A stretch of DNA of 64,000 bases, from the NCBI GenBank assembly GCA_033032865.1, contig JAWHQI010000065.1, positions 3,906,001 through 3,970,000 on the forward strand, read 5' to 3'. Position 1 is the stretch's first letter. Each line of letters begins with the position of its first letter. The DNA comes from Dactylorhiza incarnata (taxonomy: Eukaryota > Streptophyta > Magnoliopsida > Asparagales > Orchidaceae). Made by a program: the position numbers and the translations under genes. Shown piece by piece: positions 1-9,476 of the stretch. The notes under the pieces are model-generated. The model worked only from the letters and a program-made list of their open reading frames with translations. It had not been told where the DNA came from and made no database searches.

Positions 1-129
1 GGGTCACTTCGATTTTCCTTAAACCTATATATTTTTTGTTGGTATAATTCTTACAAATTGTTATGATCTGAAGTCACTTTGGTGGTAAAATACAAAGTTT
101 AGGTATTAAAGATTGTTTCCAAGACTGAC

Positions 130-515
130 TTTCTACTTTCATGTGTCTAAATCATATTGGGGAAGCCATCATTACTACTCATCTTACAAATGATCTTCCA
201 TCTAGAATTTTGGGTTTTAAATGTCCTATGAGTATACAACCAAATGCCTATCCTAGATGTTTCAGTTGTCCTTTTGTTCATTATCATAGTCCTAATATGG
301 AGAAATTAAATCACAGGTCTATTAAGTGTGTTTCTAGGATATCTTTTCGCTCAAACAATGTTATAAAATCACCATTATCCATCTAAGAAATCATGTCTAT
401 GTGGATGTCACATTCGTGAGGGAGAATCATACTTTATACAATCTCATCACCAGGTGAGAATATTAACATGGAGGATAGTTCGGAAGATAAGTATAAAAAT
501 GTTCAGAACGAATGG
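130..515 (+). pseudogene. Ty1/copia integrase C-terminal remnant
   Basis: A degenerate reading frame (clearest at 141-386) carries the order of motifs found after the copia integrase core: a GEAI..A.L.N.LPSRILGF block, a FVH.HSPN..KL..R..KCV block, then after a stop and frame change a MSMW and GEGESYF-like block around 391-430. In intact copia elements this stretch follows the catalytic core and precedes reverse transcriptase. No catalytic D,D,E residues are present in the window, so only the tail survives. It ends abruptly at the first unit of the 83-bp array. The copia assignment is by motif recognition; lineage is uncertain. Confidence 0.6.
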
Positions 516-1787
516 TTAGCCCCGAGCAGACCCGCTGACTAGGCTCTCACCTAGTTGGCAGGGCCGTAGGCTCACTCGGTGGCAGGTTTCAAAGGCAGTT
601 GGCCCCGAGCAGACCCGCTGACCAGGCTCTCACCTAGCTGGCAGGGTCGTAGGCTCACTCGGTGGCAGGTTTCAAAGGCAGTTGGCCCCGAGCAGACCCG
701 CTGACCAGGCTCTCACCTAGCTGGCAGGGTCGTAGGCTCACTCGATGGTAGGTTTGAAAGGTAGTTGGCCCCGAGCAGACCCGCTGACCAGGCTCACACC
801 TAGCTGGCAGGGCCGTAGGCTCACTCGGTGGCAGGTTTCAAAGGAAGTTAGCCCCGAGCAGACCCGCTGACCAGGCTCTCATCTAGATGGCAGGGTCATA
901 GGCTCACTTGGTGGCAGGTTTCAAAGGCTGTTGGCCCCGAGCAGACCCGCTGACCAGGCTCTCACCTAGCTGGCAGGGCCGTAGGCTCACTCGGTGGCAG
1001 GTTTCAAAGGCAGTTGGCCCCGAGCAGACCCGCTGACTAGGCTCTCATCTAACTGGCAGGGCCTTAGGCTCACTCGGTGGCAGGTTTCAAAGGCAGTTGG
1101 CCCCGAGCAGACCCGCTGACCAGGCTCTCACCTAGCTGGCAGGGACGTAGGCTCACTCGGTGGCAGGTTTCAAAGGCAGTTGGCCCCTAGCAGACCCGCT
1201 GACCAGGCTCTCATCTAGCTGGCAGGGTCGTAGGCTCACTCGGTGGCAGGTTTCAAAGGCAGTTGGCCCCGAGCAGACCCGCTGACCAGGCTCTCATCTA
1301 GCTGGTAGGGCCATATGCTCACTCGGTGGCAGGTTTCAAAGGCAGTTAGCCCCGAGCAGACCCGCTGACCAGGTTCTCATCTAGCTGGCAGGGCCGTAGG
1401 CTCACTCGGTGGCAGGTTTCAAAGGCAGTTGGCCCCGAGCAGACCCGCTGACCAGGCTCTCATCTAGCTGGCAGGGCCATAGACTCACTCGGTGGCAGGT
1501 TTCAAAGGCAGTTGGCCCCGAGCAGACCCGCTGACCAGGCTCTCATCTAGCTGGCAGGGTCGTAGGCTCACTTGGTGGCAGGTTTCAAAGGCAGTTAGCC
1601 CCGAGAAGACCCGCTGACCAGGCTCTCATCTAGCTGGCAGGGACGTAGGCTCACTCGTTGGCAGGTTTCAAAAACAGTTGGCCCCGAGCAGACCCGCTGA
1701 CCAGACTCTCATCTAGTTGGCAGGGCCGTAGGCTCACTCGGTTGTAGGTTTCAAAGGCAGTTGGCCCCGAGCAGACCCGCTGACCAG
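516..1787 (+). repeat. 83-bp tandem array, first block (15.3 units)
   Basis: Units begin TTGGCCCCGAGCAGACCCGC and end GGTTTCAAAGGCAG. Starts at 516, 599 and 1761 show exactly 15 units of 83 bp with no net length change, then 27 bp of a sixteenth unit before the array stops inside CTGACCAG at 1787. Units differ by scattered substitutions (CACC/CATC, GGCCG/GGTCG). GC-rich compared with its surroundings. The same unit in the same orientation resumes at 19571, and again in the duplicated copy. No coding potential. It is a minisatellite or part of the non-coding region of an unrecognised element. Confidence 0.95.
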
Positions 1788-3034
1788 CCCCAAAATGAAT
1801 TAGATCTAAAAATCAAGTGTATCCGATCGGATCATGGAGTGGAATTTGAAAATGATAGCTTTACCACTTTCTGTAATAATCTAGGTATTAAACACGAATT
1901 TTCCGCTCCACGCACCCCCCAACAAAACGGTGTGGTGGAGAGGAAAAATAGAACTCTTCAAGAACTTGCACGCACCATGCTATCCGAGTATGGATTGCCT
2001 AGTTTTTGTTGGGCCGAAGCAGTAAATACCTCATGTTATGTCATTAATCGTGTAATGCTTCGCCCTATTTTAAAATTAACTCCATATGAATTGTATTTTC
2101 AAAAGAAACCTAATGTATCATATTTTCATGTCTTTGGTTGTAAATGTTTTATCTTAAACAACAAGGATGCATTAGCCAAATTTGATGAAAAATGTGATGA
2201 AGATATTTTTCTTGGTTACTCTTCCACTAGCAAAGCATATAGAGTATATAATAAAAAATCTAAAAAGGTTGAAGAGTCCATTCATGTGAAGTTTGATGAA
2301 CTTGTGCCTTTTGTAGATTCTACTTGTGCAGGAAATGATGATGTACCTCTTTCACCATTGGAGTATGATGACGATGAGCAACTTGGAGAAGAAAAAGAAG
2401 TGGAGACGGTGCAAGAGGAGCACGTTCCTCCAAGTGTGCTTCGATTCACAAGAGATCATCCAAGGGAGCTTATTATTGGAGAACCATCAAGAGGGGTAAC
2501 TACACGTTCTTCTTTTAATGAATTGTTTTCAAACTTATGTTTTGTTTCCGAAATAGAACCTAAAAATGTTTCCACCGCTTTGAATGATGAATTTTGGTTT
2601 ATTGCTATGAATGACGAATTGTATCAATTTGAACGCAATAGGGTTTGGAAACCAGTTGAAAGACCATCAAATCATCCGGTTATAGGTGTCAAATGAATAT
2701 TTAAAAATAAATTAGATGGAGAATCTAGAATAACTAGGAACAAAGCTCGATTAGTAGCACAAGGTTATTCTCAAATCGAGGGGATAGATTTTTATGAAAC
2801 ATTTGCACCCGTTGCTCGCCTTGAATCGATTAGAATTTTTCTAGCATTTGCGAGTTATAAGAAATTTAAATTATTTCAAATGTATGTTAAAAGTTCTTTC
2901 TTTAACGGGATAATTAAAGAAGAAGTCTATGTCGAACAACCCCCCCAGATTTATTGATGAAAAATTTTCAAATCATGTATATCGATTAGAAAAAGCGCTT
3001 TATGGTCTAAAACAAGCGCCCGGTGCTTGGTATG
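1788..3034 (+). pseudogene. pol: Element B pol part 1: integrase core (part) and RT N-terminus
   Basis: The frame open to 2693 shows the second half of a copia integrase: IRSDHGVEFEN (second catalytic D), PQQNGVVERKNRTL (catalytic E), HVFGCKCF, then an acidic linker and the RT start (ALNDEFWFIAMNDEL, WKPVERP). At 2694-2696 TGA replaces the conserved Trp of the TKWVFKNK motif, consistent with TGG to TGA. Beyond it RT continues: [27 protein letters not shown], then YGLKQAPGAWY, where element A interrupts. A run of seven C near 2939-2945 adds a frameshift; the second copy has six C there. Non-functional. Confidence 0.92.
3030..3034 (+). repeat. Target-site duplication GTATG, left side of element A
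   Basis: GTATG directly precedes the LTR start TGTTGGG at 3035 and recurs right after the 3' LTR at 13933-13937. Removing A plus one GTATG restores RT continuity in B (AWY then ERLTSFLLKHGYK). This proves the insertion point and the element ends. Confidence 0.95.
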
Positions 3035-3184
3035 TGTTGGGATCATTGCCCACAATGTCTTAGATTTGGAGAAGTCCATTCATAAGTCAAAGATATATCT
3101 CAGAATGTATTTGATATACTCTCTAGAATCAATGTGCAGGAGATCAGGTCAGGCAAAAAGTTCATGGAATTCATTCAAGTTCAC

Positions 3185-3600
3185 AAGCGTCGAGACATCA
3201 TACATTGCTCGACGCCTGTGACCCAGAAGCGTTGACTCATGTCTACTACTCAAATAGACAAGGTCGCCGCTGAAGTTCTGAGATCAATTTTGGAAGCGTC
3301 GAGCCAAGTTGTGTCACTCGACGCCTTGGAAAGAGAAGTGTCGACTTAACTTCAGTCAGCTCAGCGCCAACCAGAAGTGTCGAGATATGAAGGCTTAGTT
3401 AAGAAGCGTCGAGCCCCTGGATGTTGCTCAACTTCTTCAGATAAAAAGCGTCGACTAAGTGATGTTTGCTCAACGCCTGAGAAGGAGGAGTCGAGAGCTT
3501 CAGTCTAAGGAGTATGCGTCGAGCGTCTAAATATCGCTCGACGCCTAACTGGAAAAGCGTCGACAGAGATGTTAAGTTCTCAACGCCTCTTCTGCAAATA
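3185..3600 (+). promoter_or_regulatory. CGTCGA/TCGACG motif cluster in U3 of element A
   Basis: TCGA cores at about 3187, 3209, 3297, 3318, 3339, 3377, 3405, 3447, 3487, 3519, 3536 and 3555, in both orientations, mostly inside GCGTCGA(G/C). They stop about 120 bp before the TATA box at 3718. CpG-rich motifs in AT-rich DNA placed like enhancer repeats in a retrotransposon U3. A regulatory role is inferred from position and recurrence only. Confidence 0.6.
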
Positions 3601-3717
3601 CTCTGAACTGAGGAATATCTTCCATAGCTAGCTGAGTTTTTGTTTTCATTAAAGACCGTTGAAGACGTAACGTCATGCTGACGTGGAGAAGCGTAACAGA
3701 CATTGCAGATGGCAGGC

Positions 3718-3725
3718 TATAAATA
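3718..3725 (+). promoter_or_regulatory. TATA box of element A 5' LTR
   Basis: TATAAATA inside GGCTATAAATAGAAGG, downstream of the CGTCGA cluster and about 880 bp before the LTR end. The same CTATAAATAG core is found ahead of both extra ORFs of A (7389, 9370). Confidence 0.8.
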
Positions 3726-4131
3726 GAAGGCATGACCTATGGGTTGTGCAGTTAATCCAAGTTATGAAGTGAAGAAAAGTGAAGTTAGAAAAGTTTTCCT
3801 ATCTTCTCAAAAGCAATTATCGTCTCCATCATTTTGAGAGAAAGTTTGAGATAGAATCTGGAGAAGTTGTCTTCCCTTTCAGAACCATTCTAAATTGAAG
3901 ATCTCATTCAGCAATATTGTGCTGATACCTCTCTCTGAAAGAAGAAGATCAAGAAGGAAGAATCTGTCTTCCCAGGAAGAAGAACAGTCATCACAGCCTG
4001 TCGAATCAAGAAGATCATTTGCTGCTGCTGTTCTACTGCAGATTTCTGTCTGATCATTCAGATAGATCAAGAAGGCTCAACAATCTCGTATCTGAGTCTA
4101 AGTATTTGTAATCCCCTTTATAAGTTTCTGT

Positions 4132-4352
4132 AGGATCTGAGTTGTCAGATCTGAGTGTAGGATCTGTCAAGGATCTGAGTTATAGGATCAGGTGTGATCT
4201 GAGTTGTAAGATTCAGGGGTGAATCTGAGTTGTAGGCCTAGTTATAAAGGCTGAGGTAGGATCTGTTTGATCTGAGTTAGTAAGATCTGTGGATCTGAGA
4301 CTGTAAGATCAGTTGTGATCTGAGGTGTAAGACCTGTTTGTGGTCTGAGATC
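4132..4352 (+). repeat. Degenerate GATCTGAG short repeats in LTR R/U5
   Basis: About a dozen imperfect repeats of GGATCTGAGTTGTA / AGATCTGAG spaced 12-25 bp. They lie downstream of the TATA box, so they would be transcribed in the RNA leader. Also present in the 3' LTR and in the second copy. Function unknown. Confidence 0.75.
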
Positions 4353-4599
4353 TGGAGGAGTTATAACCTCTATCTAGCACACTGCTAGAAGGGGAGAAGG
4401 GGGACAGTGGATTACCCAAGATACGGGGAACCACTATAAAAATTCTGTGTGTTCTTTTATGTGCATATCTTTATTTCCTGAAAGCTCTGATCAGTTTTAT
4501 CTCGATTATAGTCAAGAATCGCAATAGTTTTTAAATAACCTATTCACCCCCCCCCCCCCCCTCTAGGTGATTAGCTACCCTTAATTAAAGTCTTTCAAG

Positions 4600-4611
4600 T
4601 GGTATCAGAGG
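4600..4611 (+). promoter_or_regulatory. Primer-binding site of element A (initiator Met-tRNA)
   Basis: TGGTATCAGAG starts two bases after the LTR end at 4597 and is complementary to the 3' end of plant initiator Met-tRNA, the usual primer of plant copia reverse transcription. It fixes the 5' LTR boundary. Confidence 0.95.
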
Positions 4612-4676
4612 TAGGTTGTTCAAGAAAAGGTTTAACAGCCTGAACAAGATCCTCCTAAGGGTAGATTTCTAAAGTC

Positions 4677-7079
4677 ATGATGGCTAATACAGAAGGAAGC
4701 AAAGAATTCACATCTATGAAGCTTCCCATCTGCAGAAAAGAAAACTTTGGTATTTGGAAAGAAAGAGTCAGACTTTTCATGGAAGCATCTGATCCTAGGA
4801 TTTACATAATAGTTCTAGAGGGACCTTTTGTTCCTATGAAAGTTTCACTTACAGATGGAAATATTAAGACTCCTAAAACTTATTCAGAGATGACCAAAAA
4901 TGAAGTGATCCTGGCCTCTATGGACAAGAGAGCTTAGAACATCATTGTTAGTGCTATTGAAGAATCAACCTTCCAAAATTTAGTCCATTGCAAAACTGCC
5001 AAAGAAATGTGGGAATCTCTTATTGTCTATATGGAAGGGACTGAAGAAGTCAGAGATGACAGGAAGTCACTTCTAAATCAGCAATATGAAGCCTTCAGAC
5101 AAGACAAGAAAGACTCAATATCAATATGCTATAAAAAATTCTTCAAGATTGTAAATGGCCTAAAGACTTATGGAAGAACTTTCTCAGATTATGAGCTGAA
5201 TGATAAGTTCTTAAGATCACTGAACAAAGAATGGGATATCAAGATCTGTGCAATCAGAGAAATGGGAAATCTGGGAAACATTCAGCCACAAAACTTATAT
5301 GGGAAACTACTTTCTCATGAACTTCATCTGAATACCAGAAAAGCAGAGGAAGGACACAGCAGGGAAAATCCTATTGCCTTGAAAGCAGAAAGTTCAAAGA
5401 AAAGCAAAGAAAGAATGGTATTATCTCCCAGGATTCCATCTGAATCAGAAGAATCAGAAACCAGTAATTCTGATTCTGAAATATCAGATGGTGAATTGGC
5501 ACTCTTTACCAAACAGCTAAAAAGAATGTTGAGGAGAAAACAACACTAGAAAACTAAACCCTCTCAGTTATCCAAATCTAAGAAGCATTCAAATTTGTCA
5601 GAGGGATTCAAACAAGACTCCAAGAAGGACAAGTACAATTCTAAACACAATAAAATTAATTCAGAAGAAATTATGTGTTTTGGTTGCAGGAAATCAGGAC
5701 ACATGATTGCTGATTGTCCTTCAAAGAGAAAGAACAACAAGAAATCTGATGAAAGAAAGTACAAATCTGACAAAAGACATGAGAAGAGTCTAATAGCAAA
5801 AAAGGGCAAGGTCACTCTTAGTGATAGTGAATCTCAGTCATCAGACTCAGATAGTGAGGAGGCACTCATAGCTCTGATGGCTGTCAATGAAAATGAAGAC
5901 AGTCTAAATGATAGACCTATGATAAAAGCCCCACTATCAAGGTCTGATAGTGAAGAGGATGAAGAAGAAAATGCAGGACTCATGGCATTGAGTGATCAAG
6001 AAAATCAGGAGACAACTACTGATATAAAGGTACTTGATAAAACTCCTCTTTCTGATTCTAATTCTGAAACTAAAATAGATTCATTCTCTTCTGATGAAAA
6101 TGACTCACAATCCAAACTTCATATAGATGAAATTATTGAAAAATATCAATTAATTCTCAAAGCACTTAAGAAAAGCAAAAGGCATAATAAAAGGTTACAA
6201 AAAGAAATATCTGAATTAAAGCAAACTGATTCTCAAAACTCTGAGACAGCTGAGAGGCTGAATCAGACAAGTAAAGAACTTAGTAAACTAAAAGTCATGT
6301 CTATTATTCACATACAAACTTTGAGCACCAAGGAAAAGTTAATAAAAGAACTTGAAGCAAAACTCCTAGCAGAAAGAAAACTTGTAGCTAAGTTCTCAAA
6401 ACCACAAACTATTCTTCCTATAATAGACACATTCTCTGCATAATACAGATGTGGCATAGGATATGATAGGAATGCAGATAAAAATCCTAAAAGTAATGAC
6501 AAGGCACCTATACAACCTTTAAAGTTTAACAAAGTCATGCCTATCACAAACAAACATGATCAAAAAGGTGTGCATAAGTTTTATACGGGTGAATGTTCTA
6601 ATAGCAAAGATGATTTAATTCAACCAAGTAACAATAATGCCAAACCTCTATGCATAGAAAAAGTATTAACTCATCATGATTCCTTTGTATTTAAAGCAAA
6701 TACTAAATTCAAAAGAAAGGAACTAAGACCTAAAGTAAAAACCACTGATGGAAAGAAAACTGAACCAATAAAATTTACTAGAACAAATTACATAGCTCCT
6801 GTGAATAAGGCAATTAAGCAAAATATAAGTTAACATAATGAAGTAAGAAGACCTCCAAGGAGATATAATAGATATGAATGCTGGTGCTGTGGAAGGGTTG
6901 GGCATTTTGCACTTGACTGTTGGTTCAATCCAACTGTTCCAAGATTCAACTCTGGGAGACCAGTATTCAGACCTATGACAACTCTTACAGCTCCAAGAAT
7001 TATTAAACAACTAAATATTCCAGCTCATACTAACAAGGTTCTAGGACCCAACTTGGTGTGGGCTCCTAAGAAAAGGTAA
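4677..7079 (+). pseudogene. gag: Element A gag (UBN2-type, two CCHC knuckles), broken by stops
   Basis: One frame runs from ATG 4677 to TAA 7077-7079. The N-terminal UBN2 capsid-like part shows NFGIWKERVRLFMEA, AKEMWESL and NDKFLRSL. Then come a Ser/Asp/Glu-rich linker, a CFGCRKSGHMIADC knuckle (CX2CX4HX4C, about 5672-5713), an acidic and coiled-coil stretch, a second knuckle CWCCGRVGHFALDC (about 6880-6921), and a GPNLVWAPKKR end. In-frame stops at 4935 (TAG), 5547 (TAG), 6441 (TAA) and 6831 (TAA) break it. Gag would form the virus-like particle and bind RNA. Two knuckles and the long tail are more than a minimal copia gag. Confidence 0.88.
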
Positions 7080-7083
7080 TTTC

Positions 7084-7196
7084 TCTTTGCAGGGTTGTCC
7101 AAAGACCAATCAACTTCCAATCTGGTACTTGGACAATGGGTGCTCCATGGACATGTCTGGAATAAGAAGTATTCTGGGAAGGGGTGAAAATTGTCT
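7084..7196 (+). pseudogene. Element A protease stub
   Basis: In a frame different from gag, WYLDNGCSMDMSG at about 7123-7161 matches the aspartic protease active-site region that opens copia pol (usual form WYLDSGCSxHMTG), with Asn for Ser after the catalytic Asp and Asp for the usual His. It fades after GIRSILGRG; the rest of protease, integrase and RT are missing. The switch to unrelated sequence is near 7200. Confidence 0.75.
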
Positions 7197-7314
7197 GAAA
7201 CAGACAAGCGAAGAAATCACGTCTATATAAAATATTTAAACATCATAATACTTGTCATAACGAAGAAATATTAACTTAAATAAAACGCTTGTAATTCAAT
7301 TTTTTAGAGACACC

Positions 7315-7474
7315 TGACGCGACTACTGTCAGTTCTTCGATAAATACAAACATGCACGGGTATCGAGCGACTCTTCACCTTCCCGCACTATAAATAGAAC
7401 TGACTACCTATAGTCCAAGCTACCGACTCTTCCAATTCTCTTCTTTGTCTCCGTCGATTCATCTTCTCATCCCC
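7315..7474 (+). promoter_or_regulatory. Putative internal promoter ahead of the 300-codon gene in element A
   Basis: TATAAATA at 7389-7396 (context CTATAAATAGA, as in the LTR) lies 79 bp before the ATG at 7475, with CGAC/TCGA motifs upstream (about 7316-7370) and a pyrimidine-rich leader (CTTCCAATTCTC...). Spacing fits a plant core promoter. This arrangement is not expected between protease and RNase H of a copia element. Evidence is positional only. Confidence 0.5.
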
Positions 7475-8377
7475 ATGGAAAAGGAAGGCAGCATTCCTGA
7501 ATCAGGAAAATCCTTAGCTCAGAATGACCGTCTCCTCCACTGTATTTCAACTCTTTTAGCTACTCAGAAAGAACAGATAGAGAATTCTATACAAAAGATC
7601 ATAAGTGAATTCAAGAATGAGACTAAAACAGAGATAGATTCAATAAAGAAAGAAGTCCTTAATTTCAATACTCAATATGTCCACTTCACAGAACTGATTC
7701 TGAACAGGATCAATGTCCATGAGCAAAACTTGAATGCCCGTATGTTGGAGGTTAGCGACTTCGTGGATGCAGGAAATCAGGTAGCCCTGCAGCAATTAGT
7801 CGGACTGCAACACTCCTTATCTGAAGACATCCTGGAGATGGAGGAGAATGTTAAAGAGGAGATCAAGGAGGTTGGTAATAAAAATATTGGCGCCTGCTCA
7901 CTCCAAGCAATGTGGGTGAGTAATCAAGTTAAAGAAGCACTTCATGTGACCCCGTGTCAATATGCACTCATTGAACCCTCTTCAAGTTCCGACTCTGATG
8001 CGTATGGAGGGAATTCAGATGAGTCATCTTCATCTAAAAAGAGAAGAAGAACATCTAGTGTGGAGTACCGGAAGAAAAGGCTGAGTGAGATTGAACAGGA
8101 TTCCCAAGCCGGTAGATGGAGTCCCCGTTCAAGGGAAATCATCACAGAATCGTGGATCGCGTTCGGACATCCTCAGGTCGACCATGGAAGAGTATACTCT
8201 TCAATAGAATGGAATCTTCATCAGAAAGAGCTGGAGGCAAGGAAGTATCACAGATTGGCTTTTCCCCATGGTCCTCCTCCTCCTCCAAAGAAAATACCGA
8301 AGCCACTCCACTACTATAAGCGAAAGAAGAAGAAGGAAGACTGCACCAGCAAAGCCGTCTTGCCTTTCAATATTTAA
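7475..8377 (+). CDS. Extra coiled-coil protein inserted in pol position of element A
   Basis: Intact 300-residue ORF; ATG 7475 is chosen because it follows the TATA box and leader, whereas 7445 is a non-ATG extension. Residues about 25-165 are charged and heptad-like (coiled coil). AMWVSNQVKEAL follows, then an acidic Ser/Asp-rich stretch, a basic KKRRR nuclear-signal-like motif, WSPRSREIITESW near residue 225, a Pro5-Lys run and a basic KRKKKK tail. The order AxWxSN(x)nEAL, then WSPxSREx(I/L), then KP(x)nYxKR also occurs in the last 180 residues of A's large 3' ORF, so the two are paralogous. Not recognised as any known enzyme. It sits where integrase and RT should be and is the only unbroken ORF of A besides RNase H. 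Confidence 0.7.
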   Translation: MEKEGSIPESGKSLAQNDRLLHCISTLLATQKEQIENSIQKIISEFKNETKTEIDSIKKEVLNFNTQYVHFTELILNRINVHEQNLNARMLEVSDFVDAGNQVALQQLVGLQHSLSEDILEMEENVKEEIKEVGNKNIGACSLQAMWVSNQVKEALHVTPCQYALIEPSSSSDSDAYGGNSDESSSSKKRRRTSSVEYRKKRLSEIEQDSQAGRWSPRSREIITESWIAFGHPQVDHGRVYSSIEWNLHQKELEARKYHRLAFPHGPPPPPKKIPKPLHYYKRKKKKEDCTSKAVLPFNI

Positions 8378-8614
8378 AAATCATCTATCTATTGAACTTA
8401 TGTATTGTTAAGAACAATTTGTCGAGTTATATGTATCATATTAAATATGAATGATTATAAGGCATATGCCTGAAATGCTTTTGGGGAATGATATTCAATA
8501 TGCAATCACTGTTATGTTTATTGCATGTTGTTAAACTAACAACATGCCATGCACTTTGTGTGTCTATCTTGGAAAACATCATTATATATGTGTATATGCT
8601 AGACACTTGTTGAA
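8378..8614 (+). other. Non-coding spacer after the extra gene
   Basis: AT-rich, no ORF; probably the 3' UTR of the 7475-8377 gene plus the junction to RNase H. It contains GTTGTTAAACTAACAAC (about 8527-8543), a short inverted repeat. RNase H homology begins near 8615. Confidence 0.5.
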
Positions 8615-9058
8615 GATTTTGCAGGATGCAAGGAGGATAGAAAGAGTACATCTGGTACATGTCAATTTCTTGGCAAAAGACTAATATCTTGGAGTAGCAG
8701 GAAGCAGACAAGTGTGGCTATTTCAACAGCAGAATCTGAATACATTTCAGCTGGAAACTGTTGTGCACAGCTATGGATTCAACACCAAGTCCAAGATTAT
8801 AAAGTTCAGCTAAGTAAATCTCCTATATTTTGTGATTCAACTAGTGCAATTGCTATAGCCAACAATCCAGTATCACATAGCAGAACTAAGCATATAGAAA
8901 TAAGATACCATTTCATTAGAGAACATGTAGAAAATGGAGATATCTCAATTGAATATGTTTCAACCAAAAAACAGGTTGCTGACATATTTACTAAACCCTT
9001 GGATGAAACTAAATTCAATAATTTTAAAATTGAATTAGGTATGTTAAAAATGGATTAA
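8615..9058 (+). pseudogene. Element A RNase H remnant
   Basis: Open frame from 8603 to TAA 9056-9058 encoding the end of copia pol: DFAGCKEDRKSTSGTCQFLG, STAESEYISAGNCCAQ (catalytic Glu), FCDSTSAIAIANNP (catalytic Asp), HIEIRYHFIREH and DIFTKPL. The first catalytic Asp of the usual YSDADxAG motif lies at the lost junction, so the domain is incomplete and has no start codon of its own. Preserved in both copies. Confidence 0.88.
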
Positions 9059-9120
9059 AGCTATTTTGAATTAAATAAATGAAAATAATGATTGAGACCT
9101 ATAAGGTGAGTGAAGAAGTT

Positions 9121-9476
9121 ATCTGGCGTCGAAAGAAGATACATGACGTCGAGAGAAATCACCTGGCGTCGAGAGAAAGTATCTGGCGTCGAGACAATAT
9201 CTGGCGTCGAGAAGACACTTGGCGTCGACTGAAGATATATGGCGTCGAGCGATCTCAACGCTTATGCAAGCATAGCTAGGCCATCTCGACAGGGTCAATT
9301 TAAACCACTAGATCAATCTTGTCAAACAAGTTAGGCGCATGACTATTCATCTTCTTGAACTAGAACTTCTATAAATAGGGAAGACACTTCGTTAGTGCCC
9401 TAGTTCTCTAAGTTCAAAATTGTCTGCCCTAGAAAATCACTCCATCAATTCTCTCTCTCTCCGTTCATCAACAACA
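9121..9476 (+). promoter_or_regulatory. CGTCGA repeat cluster plus TATA box ahead of the aORF
   Basis: Seven repeats of an ATCTGGCGTCGAGAGAA-like unit, 17-21 bp apart, cover 9121-9251. After about 120 bp, TATAAATA at 9370-9377 (CTATAAATAGG) is followed by a pyrimidine-rich leader and an ATG at 9477 in context ACAACAATGCC. The layout (CGTCGA repeats, TATAAATA, leader) matches the U3 to R part of A's own LTR (3185-3725). A subgenomic promoter for the aORF is the simplest reading; untested. Confidence 0.6.

Larger units (their letters stand above)
3035..4597 (+). repeat. Element A 5' LTR
   Basis: Starts TGTTGGGATC and ends GTCTTTCA. U3 (about 3185-3600) has about a dozen TCGA-centred motifs, mostly GCGTCGAG/C and CTCGACGC. 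A TATA box, TATAAATA at 3718-3725, lies downstream of them, so transcription likely starts around 3750. The transcribed part has short GATCTGAG-type repeats (4132-4352) and a C-run with CTCTAGGTGATT near the end, as in many plant copia LTRs. The 5' and 3' LTRs share the same TG...CA ends. Confidence 0.95.

Noticed and set aside
516..1787. CRISPR-like array
   Set aside because: The whole 83-bp unit repeats, with no unique spacers; plant minisatellite.
7445..7474. Upstream extension of the 300-codon ORF
   Set aside because: Non-ATG start inside the pyrimidine-rich leader; the extension differs between copies because of a single-base indel.
8378..8635. Intron ending TTTTGCAG before RNase H
   Set aside because: GATTTTGCAGGATGC is itself RNase H coding (DFAGC), so the apparent acceptor is coding sequence.
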